Of a stretch of DNA of 64,000 nt, positions 25,296 to 34,726 are shown one piece after another. The notes beneath the pieces were generated by a model. That model saw only the letters and a list, made by a program, of their open reading frames with translations, did not search any database and was not told the DNA's origin. The position numbers and the translations under genes are program-made. Every line of letters begins with the position of its first letter. Positions within the stretch are counted from its first letter, which is position 1. Location: contig JAFGAR010000028.1 of NCBI GenBank assembly GCA_016933575.1, forward strand, positions 220,530-284,529, in the 5' to 3' direction. This DNA comes from Candidatus Thorarchaeota archaeon. GTDB taxonomy: Archaea > Asgardarchaeota > Thorarchaeia > Thorarchaeales > Thorarchaeaceae.

Positions 25296-25874
25296 CTAAA
25301 TATCCTCAGCAAGGACCTTACGAATTATGGTTGTTGCAGTCCTGCCTAGTGTAGCAATAATGACTTGAATCAAGAATGATATTATGAGAATCCCTAGAGA
25401 TACTGCGATTCCAAAGAAGCTCAGAGAAGTAAGAGCCAATGCTGCAAAGAAGTATTTGTAGACAAGCCAATAACCATACACACCCATTATCAGGATGAGT
25501 CCTACTGCAAGCCCATAGATTATTACGACCGTCTTTACTCCAGGTCGATTCAGGTCCACCTCTCCAATTCCTTCACCAATCACACTTTTGCCAATCTTCC
25601 TGTTGAATCGAACGAAAAATCCGATTGCGCCAAGAAAGAGAAAGAGTGTGAGCATCGCACCTCCAAGTAGAAGGAATACTGCTACATCAAACTCAATTGC
25701 ATCAATAAGTCCAGAGCGACTGATTACATATGCTGCACCAGAACCTAGTAACATAATAGCTGCCACAATCTCACCTACTAGAGTAAGTGTGGCAGTCCCT
25801 CTGAAGAGAGAGCCAACATCGAGCATTTCTATATCTTCAGCAACATCTTCAGTTCTTGGAGTATCATCAGACAT
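25296..25874 (-). CDS. Membrane protein of unknown function (4-5 helices)
   Basis: A 192-residue protein with an acidic, cytoplasmic-looking N-terminus (about 25 residues) followed by hydrophobic segments near residues 28-52, 63-88, 112-135, 138-160 and 160-185. No catalytic or transport motif is visible. It lies immediately upstream of, and in the same direction as, the antiporter gene, so the two may be co-transcribed. It is divergent from the pyrophosphatase gene. Confidence 0.65.
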   Translation of the reverse strand: MSDDTPRTEDVAEDIEMLDVGSLFRGTATLTLVGEIVAAIMLLGSGAAYVISRSGLIDAIEFDVAVFLLLGGAMLTLFLFLGAIGFFVRFNRKIGKSVIGEGIGEVDLNRPGVKTVVIIYGLAVGLILIMGVYGYWLVYKYFFAALALTSLSFFGIAVSLGILIISFLIQVIIATLGRTATTIIRKVLAEDI

Positions 25875-26001
25875 ACATATTCCCTCTGCATCAATTTGTA
25901 AGTGATACTAAAAAGTGAGGCTCATAAAAGCTTGTAGTTTCATTATTTCAACATTGCGACAAATTCAAAATGAATCTTTTAGGATTGGAACATGAAGTAC
26001 A

Positions 26002-26523
26002 ATGCCAAACTACCTTAATGACCTGCCTTCAGGACCAAATCCACCAAGTGAAATCTATGTAATAGTAGAATTAACAAGAGCTAGTAAGAATAAATACGAA
26101 TATGATAGTGAGAAGAATGTATTCAAACTAGATAGAGTTCTCTACACATTTGCTCCCTTTGACTACGGATTCATACCTCGAACTCTTGACCAAGATGGCG
26201 ATCCACTTGATGTAGTCCTTTTAATTTCAGAACCCACCTTTACAGGATGCCTTGTGAAAGCGAGACCAATTGGTGTGATGGAGATGGATGATTCAGGCCA
26301 TATTGATGATAAGATAATTGCAGTTCCAATGAATGAGCCATATTACCGTGATGTCAAGAATCTCATGGATCTCCCTCGAAGTAGAATAGACGAACTCAAA
26401 CACTTCTATGCGACCTATAAGATTCAAGAAGGTGGACATACAGAGATAAAGGAATTCAGAGAATTAGGAGATGCGTACACGACAATAAATCGGTGTATCG
26501 CAGATTATGAGAAACAGGACTGA
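26002..26523 (+). CDS. ppa: Inorganic pyrophosphatase (family I)
   Basis: This 173-residue soluble hexameric-type enzyme hydrolyses pyrophosphate to phosphate and so drives biosynthetic reactions. The family I signature is DGDPLDVV, preceded by FDYGFIPRT, and further active-site segments are visible (SKNKYEYD for the basic substrate site, VPMNEP and YYRDVKN). Length and N-terminus are normal for archaeal enzymes. The family's usual YPxNYGFIP reads APFDYGFIP here, a mild variation. The ATG overlaps no other gene. A possible 21-codon ORF starts at its stop codon, and the HAD phosphatase gene follows 79 bases later, perhaps in one transcript. Confidence 0.9.
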   Translation: MPNYLNDLPSGPNPPSEIYVIVELTRASKNKYEYDSEKNVFKLDRVLYTFAPFDYGFIPRTLDQDGDPLDVVLLISEPTFTGCLVKARPIGVMEMDDSGHIDDKIIAVPMNEPYYRDVKNLMDLPRSRIDELKHFYATYKIQEGGHTEIKEFRELGDAYTTINRCIADYEKQD

Positions 26524-26588
26524 TGCTCGAAGCAGCCGGACCAAAACTGTCTAAAGAGCTTTCAAAATTCCTTGGAGAACCAATTTGA
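26523..26588 (+). CDS. Possible 21-residue ORF overlapping the ppa stop
   Basis: ATG shares its A with the ppa TGA (TGATG) and the ORF encodes MLEAAGPKLSKELSKFLGEP followed by one Ile, an amphipathic peptide. The overlap would allow translational coupling. It may be a small gene, a remnant, or chance. Confidence 0.25.
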   Translation: MLEAAGPKLSKELSKFLGEPI

Positions 26589-26602
26589 ATGAGTGATTTC
26601 AC

Positions 26603-27256
26603 ATGACTATGAAGATTAAATGCAGGGCAGTAATTTTTGATTTCGATGGAACATTAGCAGATAGCATGCCCTTCTTAGAGAGTATTGGCGTAGAGGTCAT
26701 GATGAAGTACTTCAAGGTCTCAAGACAAGAAGCCACTGAGTGCTATAGGTCCACAACAGGTCTACCATATGAACATCAGATTAAGATGAACTTTCCAAAT
26801 CACTCGAAAAATGTAGAAGCAATTGAAGAGTTCGAGAAGATGAAGATAGAGCGTATCTTCGAGCAGCAGTTATTTCCGGATGCAATAGACACAGTCAAAG
26901 AACTGAATGCAAGAGGACTTGACATCTTTGTTTCTTCATCTACTTTCCAACCCACGATTGAGGAGTATTTCAGACGACGAGGCATTCTGGAATTATTCAG
27001 AGGCATACTAGGGTATAGACCGGGATTTGAGAAGGGAGCAGACCATTTCCGTCACATCGAAAAGGAATACAATGTGCCATTCAAGGATATGGTATTTGTA
27101 GGTGACTCATTGAAAGACTATGAACGTTCGAAGGGATTCTGTAAATTCATTGCACTTAGTAGGATGTTCACTCTAGAGGATTTCGAGAAACTGGGGTATA
27201 AGGGACCTGTTGTCTTTCAACTATCAGAAATTCCAAGCAACCTTCAAACAGGATAA
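26603..27256 (+). CDS. HAD-superfamily phosphatase
   Basis: The 217-residue product carries the HAD motifs: I (FDFDGTLADS, nucleophile Asp and acid Asp), II (FVSSSTF), III lysine near GFEKGADHF, and IV (VFVGDSLKDYE, metal-binding Asp pair). The helical cap inserted after motif I (about residues 20-85) makes it a C1-type HAD enzyme of the phosphoglycolate phosphatase / beta-phosphoglucomutase group. It probably removes phosphate from a small metabolite, but the substrate is not evident. It lies downstream of ppa. Confidence 0.8.
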   Translation: MTMKIKCRAVIFDFDGTLADSMPFLESIGVEVMMKYFKVSRQEATECYRSTTGLPYEHQIKMNFPNHSKNVEAIEEFEKMKIERIFEQQLFPDAIDTVKELNARGLDIFVSSSTFQPTIEEYFRRRGILELFRGILGYRPGFEKGADHFRHIEKEYNVPFKDMVFVGDSLKDYERSKGFCKFIALSRMFTLEDFEKLGYKGPVVFQLSEIPSNLQTG

Positions 27257-27370
27257 TTTAGGAAACTTATCTCAGAGCATCTAGATTGCTTCATTGCCTT
27301 ATATTTCTTGGAACAGAGGGTTTTTCTTCATAAGCACCAATGATAGCTAGAATAATTTGGAGTCAGGCGG

Positions 27371-28231
27371 ATGATGCATTCCAAAGGAGTAATCCTTGGT
27401 GCTATGATTTTCCTCGCTGCAGTTGTTTCTTCACTATCACATGCACCAGCGGTTAGTGCAGACATGATTATCATGACGAGTTTGTATGAGGGATCATCTA
27501 TCCATAATGGTACTCATGTTTACATGCCTGAAGCCAATGTGAGTATTTTCATAAAGAACCAAGGTTCTATTTTCACAAATCTGCAAGCTGAATTTCAACT
27601 AGTGACGAACACGACTCAGAATGTAACTCTCGGATTTGTCCTTCCGCGAATATCAAGTTACACAGTTAATGGTCCGTCAAATCTCACAATAAGTGCAAAT
27701 AGCACAGAGAGGTATTATACCGTCATGCAATGGGATGATCTGGTTTCAAGTCAAGGCTTTTCTACTGAGTGCATTGATATCTATGGAACATGGCTAGAGC
27801 AAGCAGAATTCGCTATCTTTAATCTAGAGATGGAAGCTGATCATACAGTTGTATTGACTGTTGTTTCGGATACAGAAATAACGCCTGAATATGCACATGT
27901 ATTTGAGTATTCATACACAATAGCCAGTGCGCGAACATTTGAAAATGATACGCATGAAGTAGTCCATATAGAAGTGCTTGAGAACGAACCATTCCTAAAT
28001 GTAACATTCAGTCCACAAAACTATCTCACGCTATCTAAGGAAGATATTCGATCTAATGCTCGTTGGGAGTTCGACGTATCAGATTTCAGTACTGATACTG
28101 TATCAATGTGGGCTACCATTAGAGAGTATCAACCTTGGGGATTAGGACCAAGAAACCTATCCTGGCTAATTTTTCCTGCTGTTGGTATTGTAGTAATTAT
28201 CACAGCATTGGCAATAAAGAAATGGAGATAA
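27371..28231 (+). CDS. Secreted protein with C-terminal membrane anchor
   Basis: A signal peptide (hydrophobic ILGAMIFLAAVVSS) is followed by about 230 beta-rich residues with many N-glycosylation-type sequons (NGT, NTT, NVT, NLT, NST), then one membrane helix near the C-terminus (LIFPAVGIVVIITALAI) and a short basic tail (KKWR). This is a typical archaeal surface protein held by a C-terminal helix; the same layout recurs at 44037 and 50925. No enzymatic motif is visible and I do not recognise the family. The start has a second ATG directly after it. Confidence 0.65.
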   Translation: MMHSKGVILGAMIFLAAVVSSLSHAPAVSADMIIMTSLYEGSSIHNGTHVYMPEANVSIFIKNQGSIFTNLQAEFQLVTNTTQNVTLGFVLPRISSYTVNGPSNLTISANSTERYYTVMQWDDLVSSQGFSTECIDIYGTWLEQAEFAIFNLEMEADHTVVLTVVSDTEITPEYAHVFEYSYTIASARTFENDTHEVVHIEVLENEPFLNVTFSPQNYLTLSKEDIRSNARWEFDVSDFSTDTVSMWATIREYQPWGLGPRNLSWLIFPAVGIVVIITALAIKKWR

Positions 28232-28323
28232 TAACTCTAGAAATTGCACTTGGTGTAGTCACTATCTCGATTTTCTAGTATGAATACTATCATTCTTTGA
28301 TGAAATCAATGCAATTAAACGAG

Positions 28324-29292
28324 CTAACTAGCCTCAGCTGTAACTGCAGTAGCAGGACCTTGCCCCTTCACCTTATTCATCTGCTCAAGTATCTGTCGAA
28401 TGTGAGGTACATATTCTTCAGGTACAGTCACCAGATTCTCTTCAGGGCGTTCTTCCAATACATAAAGTATTTTTTCAAGAGTGTGCTTCTTCATCTGTCT
28501 GCACACTGCACCTTCGAAAATGGGAATGATCTTTTTGTCAGGATGGTTCTTCTGGAGCTGCTGAATCATACCCATCTCAGTAGCAATTAGAATGACCTTA
28601 GACTTGGTCTCTGCTACGGTCTTCGCCATCATACCCGTCGAGCCAATCATGTCTGCAGCCGTTTGGACCTCAAGTGGACACTCTGGATGCGCGATTGCAA
28701 GTGAGTTGGGATATTTTGCTTTCAGCTCCTTCAACATGTCAGTGTCGAATTTGTCATGGACATAGCAGTGACCTTCCTCATCAAGATCGATAATCTCCAC
28801 ATTGGTATGAGTACGAACATAATCAGCAAGATTTGCGTCTGGCCCAAAGATTACTCGATTCACGCCGAGCGATTCTACGACTTCTACAGCACTTCCAGAT
28901 GTACAGATGTAATCAGCCTCTGATTTCGCTGCAGCTGTAGTATTGACGTAGACTACGACAGGGACTCCAGGATATTCTTTTTTCTTAGCACATATCTTCT
29001 CAGCATCAAGATAGGCAGCAAGAGGACAGAGTGCTCGGGGATCTGGAATATAGACAGGAACTTCAGGCGAGAGTATCGCTGCCATCTCAGCCATAAATTT
29101 GACACCTGCAAAGATAATCATTTCATAACCATTAGGTTCAGCAGATTTCCTTGCCAATTGTAGAGAATCACCTACGAAGTCTGCAATCTCCTGAATGTCT
29201 ATGGTCTGATAATTGTGAGCGAGGATGAGAGCTTTCTTCTCTTTCTTTAATCGAAGTATTTTCTTCTGAAGCTCGCTGAAGTTTTGGGTCAC
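28324..29292 (-). CDS. nadA: Quinolinate synthase
   Basis: NadA condenses iminoaspartate with dihydroxyacetone phosphate to quinolinate in de novo NAD synthesis and carries a [4Fe-4S] cluster. The three cluster cysteines are Cys89 (PDPRALCP), Cys205 (HPECP) and Cys264 (GAVCRQM). Other family segments are ALILAHNYQ, VGDSLQLAR and YVNTTAAAKSEADYICTSG. The length (322) is normal. Translation starts at GTG 29292 with AGGTG upstream. nadB and nadC are not in the window. The gene is divergent from the NAD-kinase-like/winged-helix gene at 29457; the 164-base region between them holds an inverted repeat, so that protein may regulate nadA. Confidence 0.92.
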   Translation of the reverse strand: MTQNFSELQKKILRLKKEKKALILAHNYQTIDIQEIADFVGDSLQLARKSAEPNGYEMIIFAGVKFMAEMAAILSPEVPVYIPDPRALCPLAAYLDAEKICAKKKEYPGVPVVVYVNTTAAAKSEADYICTSGSAVEVVESLGVNRVIFGPDANLADYVRTHTNVEIIDLDEEGHCYVHDKFDTDMLKELKAKYPNSLAIAHPECPLEVQTAADMIGSTGMMAKTVAETKSKVILIATEMGMIQQLQKNHPDKKIIPIFEGAVCRQMKKHTLEKILYVLEERPEENLVTVPEEYVPHIRQILEQMNKVKGQGPATAVTAEAS

Positions 29293-29373
29293 TATTCACA
29301 CCTGCTCAAACGTCGAAAATACTACTTTTAATGAAAGCTTAATCGGCAAATAGCGACTTCCGTTCAAAGCGAT

Positions 29374-29386
29374 GGCAACTTTTGCC
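29374..29386. promoter_or_regulatory. Inverted repeat between nadA and the NAD-kinase-like gene
   Basis: GGCAA and TTGCC surround a CTT centre; a further half-site-like CGGCAAA lies at 29344-29350. The element sits between the likely promoters of the two divergent genes (TATA-like ATTAAAAG on the nadA side, TCATTTAAG on the other), a suitable position for an operator controlling both. Confidence 0.35.
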
Positions 29387-29456
29387 GTATTCACAGGCGG
29401 GTCATTTAAGTGGCCTAATAGTTTTTGAACACCATCTCAAATCAAAGGAGATACCA

Positions 29457-30509
29457 ATGACGAGAATAGGGGTTATGTCTGGTCAAGAGGCAGGTATGCT
29501 TGAAGATGCGCGAAGCATTGTAGATACTCTGAAGGCAAATGGTACCGACTATGTCATTGATGATAAGCTAGCTGATACCCTAGGTCAAAAAGGTATTCCA
29601 GTAAAAAAAATGGATGTAGAAATCCTTGCCATTGTTGGATCAGACAGATTCCTTCTCAAGACTCTCCTTGAACTTGGACAGACAGATATTCCTATTCTCC
29701 CAGTGGCATCAAAAGGACAGCCAGATTTCCTATTTGATGTACTAGTGAATAATTTTGAAACTGTGATTGATGACTTGATGGAAGGACATTGGACACGTGA
29801 AGAAAAGACTAGACTTGTCGCAGAGATATCAGGGAAAGATACTCCCCCTCTTCTGAATGATATTGGAATATTTGCTAGACGTAGTGCTACTCTAATACGA
29901 TACTCGCTCCTTATCGATGGTGAGCATTTTTGGAAAGATGGAAGCGATGGTCTTATTGTTGCAACTCCTACCGGAAGCACTGCATATTCTCTAAGTGTTG
30001 GAGGTCCTATTGTTCTCAATTCTGCACCGGTCTTCTCAATAATACCAGTGAATAGTGTTAATCCTTCAAGAAGACCTCTAGTTGTACCTGAAGATCTGAT
30101 ATTAGAGATTCAGGAACTAACCAGTTCTGTAGCAATAGAAGCAGTGTTAGATGGGCAGATAAGAAAGAAGATAGATAGCAAGCCAATTAAAATCCGCAAG
30201 GCAGATCAAAGTGCGGTCTTCGTAAAATTTGAACTTGAGCGAGTCGCTGCATTGAGAGGGAAATTGCTAAAGAAATCTGAAACCTCAGAGGACCAAGCTT
30301 ACGAACTGCCGCCAAGTGCTAAACTTGTATTGAAAGTTCTTGAATATCAGGAACAACTAAGCCAAAAGGAAATAATAGAGGAAACTATGCTGCCTGCTCG
30401 AACTGTACGCTATGCACTATCTCTCTTGATGAGCGAAGGACTCGTTATTAAACGTCTATCCTTAAGAGATAGTCGCCAGGGTATCTACCAAGTTAAAAAG
30501 AAGACATGA
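29457..30509 (+). CDS. NAD-kinase-like protein fused to a winged helix, GGDG motif lost
   Basis: Start ATG 29457 has a strong AAAGGAG 6 bases upstream; the track's TTG is spurious. Residues about 1-270 follow the ATP-NAD kinase fold, with the family signature DGLIVATPTGSTAYSLSVGG (164-183), the LND substrate motif (133-135) and the late VLDGQ strand. The phosphate-binding GGDGT motif reads GSDRF (61-65), so two key glycines are lost although Asp remains. Residues about 283-347 form a winged helix (SQKEIIEETMLPARTVRYAL, then LMSEGLVIKR). The gene is divergent from nadA. My reading is that the kinase fold has become an NAD(P)-sensing domain of a DNA-binding regulator; a bifunctional kinase with weak activity is the alternative. 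Confidence 0.75.
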   Translation: MTRIGVMSGQEAGMLEDARSIVDTLKANGTDYVIDDKLADTLGQKGIPVKKMDVEILAIVGSDRFLLKTLLELGQTDIPILPVASKGQPDFLFDVLVNNFETVIDDLMEGHWTREEKTRLVAEISGKDTPPLLNDIGIFARRSATLIRYSLLIDGEHFWKDGSDGLIVATPTGSTAYSLSVGGPIVLNSAPVFSIIPVNSVNPSRRPLVVPEDLILEIQELTSSVAIEAVLDGQIRKKIDSKPIKIRKADQSAVFVKFELERVAALRGKLLKKSETSEDQAYELPPSAKLVLKVLEYQEQLSQKEIIEETMLPARTVRYALSLLMSEGLVIKRLSLRDSRQGIYQVKKKT

Positions 30510-30548
30510 GTCATAATAACAGCTTACGCTAATAAAGGAGTGAATGTA

Positions 30549-32678
30549 TTGAAAGGACCCCCAAAAACGAAACATAAGGAAATCAAAGATATCTTTGACA
30601 AAGCATCCGAAGATTTGAAGAATTTATCCAAGGGAAAGAAGATATCTGCGGGAGAAGGTCCTTTTGGAGAATCACAAGAATACATCATCTTTGAGTTGGC
30701 CAAGGCAACAAATCAATCGACTGAGAATCTAGCTATTGCTTCAATAGCCAATGACCTGCTCCTAGAAATCTATAGAGATATTCGAGATGAACCCAAACCT
30801 GAGGATATTATTTCTGCAATGAACCTGTGTCTCTATGGTTTGATCTTTGGTAACTACGACGAGGAAGATTTCCGATATGTCTACAGATATTCACTGAGAT
30901 ATGTAAGAAATCAAGCTCCAATAGAGAAGTGGTTACGAAAAGCTTTGCTCTTCTTAGCAGCGGTCAATAATGACGGGTTATCCGATATTCTCAAAGAGGC
31001 CCGTTTCTGGATTCAATTCCTCGGAGCGCCGCTATTTGGTACAGCGTCATTTGTTGAGCCAGGCTCCGAACTCGGATTCGATATCCAATCAATAGTGGAC
31101 TCAGAAGAATATCGGCTTGTTGATGCAGTAACTCGACATCCACAGTACCTCAAAGAAGCAATACAGAATAGGTCATTCTTTGATGCATATCAGGCTTTAG
31201 AAGAATGGGCACCTGATGTGATTCTCCAGCAACTCCTAAAAACCAAAAGAGAAGAAGTATACAGTAAGGGACAGGATGATATCACTCCTGCTATGTCAGT
31301 AGAAGATGCAGTCAAATCAATGACCAAGGTATTTGAAAAAGAAGAATTCAGAACCAGCAAACAGACAGTCCTTCCAGTGAAACTACAAGAACTCTCGAAA
31401 CCACCACCGGGAGAAGCTGTTGATCCTGTCATTTTCGAACTCATACCTCAAAAGCTCAGAATGGGATTGCTACCAGCTGTAGCTTATTCAACGAAGACTA
31501 AACAGATCGAGATCATCTTTCTTGGAGGACCTCGAATAGGAAGAAGCGGGATTCTGATCAAAACAGACACGAGCGGCATATTGCTTGACTTTGGGCTCTC
31601 CGTTGCAAATCATCGAATTCCTGAATGGGTTCCCGAACTTGAGATGGTCGATACTATCTTGATAAGTCATGCACATCTTGATCATGTCGGTGGACTTCCG
31701 GTTCTGTACGAAGATTTCGTAGGAAAATGGTGCTCTGTGGGGCCAACTGGAGGAATCACAAAAGTCCTACTTGACGATGCTTTGAAAGTGGGTACTCCTT
31801 TTCCTCCGCGAAAACACAATCCTCTTGATCTCATTTCGAGATACAACGAAACCAATATACAGAAAGTGATGAAGAATCATGTCAAGCTTGAGTATGGAAT
31901 AAGCAGTGAGGTAGGACCGGGGATTGTGGTCACTCCCATTGATGCATGTCATATTCCAGGTAGTGCAGTCTATTCTATTGACATAGAAGGCGTTAAAATC
32001 CTATACACAGGTGATTTCAATATCGATAAGTCAATCTTGTTCTCTGGAGCAAATCTACCAACAGATGCAGACTATGTCATCTTTGATGGAACATACTATG
32101 GCAGAGAGGACTTCAATAGAGAAAAAGTTGCAGACCGATTGAGTAAGACCATTGCAACACATGGTCCCATTGTCATCCCAAGCTTTGCGGTGGGAAGATC
32201 GCAAGAGATCCTGATGATACTAGATGAGCTTGGGATAACTAAGAATAGGAATGTTATGGTCACCGGTATGGCTGAACAGGTCACCAAATTAGTGGGGGTC
32301 TCTGGAAACTGGGACAGCATGAAGAAGAATCAGATTCATCTTGAAGATGATGATGTTCTAGTAGCAGGAGGCGGGATGATGAGTGGAGGGCTTGCAAGAC
32401 AGCACTTCAATGAACAGCGAGACAATCCAAAAGCTGCGATCATTCTGTGTGGGTATCTAGCACCAAGAACATCGGGATGGAATCTTCTCCATGGATATGA
32501 ACCTCATGAGTGTGCTGTTGAATATGCTAGACTAAGCGCACATTCATCCTCATCAAATTTGGAGGCATATGTCGATTCTTGCAAAGGAAAACGCTACATG
32601 GTCCATACGCCAGTCTTTTCTCAACCAAAGGGAATTACTATTCCAGATTATAAAGAGAGAGTTGTTATACAAACTTGA
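30549..32678 (+). CDS. Beta-CASP metallo-beta-lactamase hydrolase with long N-terminal extension
   Basis: Residues about 310-705 form an MBL domain (metal motif HAHLDHVGG near residue 372, then DACHIPGSAVY and YTGDFN) with a beta-CASP insertion: FDGTYYGRE, SFAVGRSQE, LSAHSSSSNLEAY and VHTP, the last replacing the usual VHGE. Such enzymes (RNase J, archaeal CPSF) cut RNA. The first 300 residues are helical and unlike the KH domains of archaeal CPSF proteins; I do not recognise them. TTG 30549 is preferred to GTG 30540 because AAGGAG is correctly spaced for it. It follows the NAD-kinase-like gene by 39 bases on the same strand. A nuclease is likely; the target is unknown. Confidence 0.8.
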   Translation: MKGPPKTKHKEIKDIFDKASEDLKNLSKGKKISAGEGPFGESQEYIIFELAKATNQSTENLAIASIANDLLLEIYRDIRDEPKPEDIISAMNLCLYGLIFGNYDEEDFRYVYRYSLRYVRNQAPIEKWLRKALLFLAAVNNDGLSDILKEARFWIQFLGAPLFGTASFVEPGSELGFDIQSIVDSEEYRLVDAVTRHPQYLKEAIQNRSFFDAYQALEEWAPDVILQQLLKTKREEVYSKGQDDITPAMSVEDAVKSMTKVFEKEEFRTSKQTVLPVKLQELSKPPPGEAVDPVIFELIPQKLRMGLLPAVAYSTKTKQIEIIFLGGPRIGRSGILIKTDTSGILLDFGLSVANHRIPEWVPELEMVDTILISHAHLDHVGGLPVLYEDFVGKWCSVGPTGGITKVLLDDALKVGTPFPPRKHNPLDLISRYNETNIQKVMKNHVKLEYGISSEVGPGIVVTPIDACHIPGSAVYSIDIEGVKILYTGDFNIDKSILFSGANLPTDADYVIFDGTYYGREDFNREKVADRLSKTIATHGPIVIPSFAVGRSQEILMILDELGITKNRNVMVTGMAEQVTKLVGVSGNWDSMKKNQIHLEDDDVLVAGGGMMSGGLARQHFNEQRDNPKAAIILCGYLAPRTSGWNLLHGYEPHECAVEYARLSAHSSSSNLEAYVDSCKGKRYMVHTPVFSQPKGITIPDYKERVVIQT

Positions 32679-32690
32679 TTCAAGATTGGA

Positions 32691-34643
32691 TTAGGATACT
32701 ATTTGGAGTACGCCATCTAGGACCAATTTTGTTGCAACAAATTTCATTGCAGGAAGACTGACATTAAGTTTCCTCACAACATCCTCCAGTGAGGTCAATC
32801 CATCACACAAGTCAACAAATTTTAAAACAACCGGTCCATAGGCTTTCTCGGTCTCTTCATCCACACGACCAATCTTCTTGAGATAGCTCGTAGGTCCAAT
32901 CTCGACTTTGAAATCAATCCAACCGTAAAAGTTTAGGATCTGAAGGCTTCCAATCACAGTTTCACGAGGAAGATCAAGACTACGTACTAGACCACCAACA
33001 GTATCGTTCTGTTCAATTGCGCTCTGAACTTCTACAACTGCAGACCCAACTTTTCGATTATTGAATGGCAATGGTCTGCCAGCCTCACGCGCACGAACAA
33101 TATAGTCAAGACTAACAGGGCGTAGAGGTACCTTTGATAGGACATCAAAGATGGACGACTCAAAGATGGACTGGTCTCCATTCCAGGTCTCCCAAACATC
33201 ATCAAACTGGTGTTCAATATCGATAAGCAGTGAATTCAAGATACTGCGTTGTTCTTTTTCCTCGCTGTCATTAGTCACAATCAGAGCCATCACGAGATGC
33301 TTGGATTTCTCAACCATAACGAGATTTCCTTCATGTTCGATGGTCTCCAGCGCATTTGTTGAGATGCCATCAGTCTCTCTACCATCGATGCCACCAAAGG
33401 AGTCGAGTGCGGAGATAAGAGATGCAATAGCATTCTTGTCAATCTCCTCATCAGAATAATTGAGGTGATATACGACCTCTGGGAGACCTTCTTTTGTAAC
33501 AATAAGCATTAGATGAAGGACCTCAGAATGCTCAGGTACGACTTCAGCTACAAGACCAGCATCAGTGGACACCACAGTATCAGTGGTCGGATTGGTCTTG
33601 GTAGTTGTCTGTTTTGTTCCTTGTGCCATCTCTGTCGATGTGCTTCCGGGTTTTAGTCCTGTGGGATCGTACGGTACATCTTCAAAACCAGTCTCTTGAG
33701 CCTGAGCTTGTTTCTCGGCTGTTCCGGGTTGCCCCATCTCCTCGGTACCCCTTCGGACTGTGATCATCTCACTAATAGGTAGGTCAGGAAGAGTGACTCC
33801 AACGGTCTTTGCAGCAACTTCAAGCATTAACCTGATGAACTCTTCACGACGGGTCTTATCTGTTGCAACCATCTGGAACGTTGGTGCTCCAAGCAGTCGT
33901 TTGATCTTCTCTGCCTTCATCGACTCAGGAAGGTCCTGTTTGTTCGCAATAATGAAGAGGGGTACTGCTGGTGCTTCTTTCTTGATATTTCGTAAGAGGG
34001 ATTTGGTCTGCATGACATTTCTGAAGCTTGAATCAGTGACCAAGAAGATAACGTCAGTCCCAGAGAAGTAGAAACTCCAGAGATCTTGAAAAACAGCCTG
34101 TCCAGCGAAGTCCCAGATTGTTACAAGAAAAGTGCCGAACTGTATCGTTTCAGACGAGTCTACGGCCACATTGATGGTGGGAGTGTATCCGCCGGGGGCT
34201 GGTTCTTTACCGAATAATAGACGTAGCAGAGTAGACTTGCCAACACCACCAGAGCCTACAAAGGATATCTTGAACCTTGTGAAGATGAGCTCTCCAAGGA
34301 TGTCGTCAAGATTGTCGCGAATGTACCCAATACTGTTACCACGTAAAGCAATGGAGATTCTTGCAGCACCTTCGCGTACACGATGCTGTATGACTCGGTC
34401 CTCATCACGACCATCAGTGACAAAGAGAAGTAGCATCTCACCATCCACTTCAGCATGAAAGACCTTGTGTTTTTCAGCGACAAAGACAGGTATATCAGAA
34501 GCAAGACCTTCAGTAGTAGTAAGGTCTCGATAGCCTGCAAGGAAATCACTGATGTCATGTTCAAGAAAGTCGATCTTCCAGAACCTAGTTCGCACTACAA
34601 CGTTGCCATCATCTTTGCCAATCAGCAATACGTTGTGAATCAT
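32691..34643 (-). CDS. Arf/Ras-like GTPase with longin/roadblock-like and winged-helix domains
   Basis: The 650-residue protein has four parts. Residues 1-118 look like a longin/roadblock fold (VLLIGKDDG, FHAEVDGEMLLLFVTDG). Residues 120-285 are a small GTPase: P-loop GSGGVGKST (130-138), T in YTPTINV for G2, WDFAGQ (177-182) for G3 and NKQD (234-237) for G4. After a Gln/Thr-rich linker, residues about 370-495 form a second longin/roadblock-like domain (VLHLMLIVTKEG, LVMVEKSKHLVMALIV). Residues about 575-650 resemble a winged helix. Arf/Rag-like GTPases fused or partnered to roadblock/longin domains are characteristic of Asgard archaea. It lies just downstream of the related gene at 34727 on the same strand, and the two products may pair. 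Confidence 0.85.
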   Translation of the reverse strand: MIHNVLLIGKDDGNVVVRTRFWKIDFLEHDISDFLAGYRDLTTTEGLASDIPVFVAEKHKVFHAEVDGEMLLLFVTDGRDEDRVIQHRVREGAARISIALRGNSIGYIRDNLDDILGELIFTRFKISFVGSGGVGKSTLLRLLFGKEPAPGGYTPTINVAVDSSETIQFGTFLVTIWDFAGQAVFQDLWSFYFSGTDVIFLVTDSSFRNVMQTKSLLRNIKKEAPAVPLFIIANKQDLPESMKAEKIKRLLGAPTFQMVATDKTRREEFIRLMLEVAAKTVGVTLPDLPISEMITVRRGTEEMGQPGTAEKQAQAQETGFEDVPYDPTGLKPGSTSTEMAQGTKQTTTKTNPTTDTVVSTDAGLVAEVVPEHSEVLHLMLIVTKEGLPEVVYHLNYSDEEIDKNAIASLISALDSFGGIDGRETDGISTNALETIEHEGNLVMVEKSKHLVMALIVTNDSEEKEQRSILNSLLIDIEHQFDDVWETWNGDQSIFESSIFDVLSKVPLRPVSLDYIVRAREAGRPLPFNNRKVGSAVVEVQSAIEQNDTVGGLVRSLDLPRETVIGSLQILNFYGWIDFKVEIGPTSYLKKIGRVDEETEKAYGPVVLKFVDLCDGLTSLEDVVRKLNVSLPAMKFVATKLVLDGVLQIVS

Positions 34644-34726
34644 CTATTTCTCACGCTCTATGTTCAAGAATTCCTCATTATTCTAGGTTATCTATCTTTC
34701 TCGCTCGTTTCAAGCTTATTATGTTA

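Noticed and set aside
29382-29456. The TTG start of the NAD-kinase-like ORF in the track
   Set aside because: It overlaps the promoter region and lacks a ribosome binding site; the ATG at 29457 has AAAGGAG.
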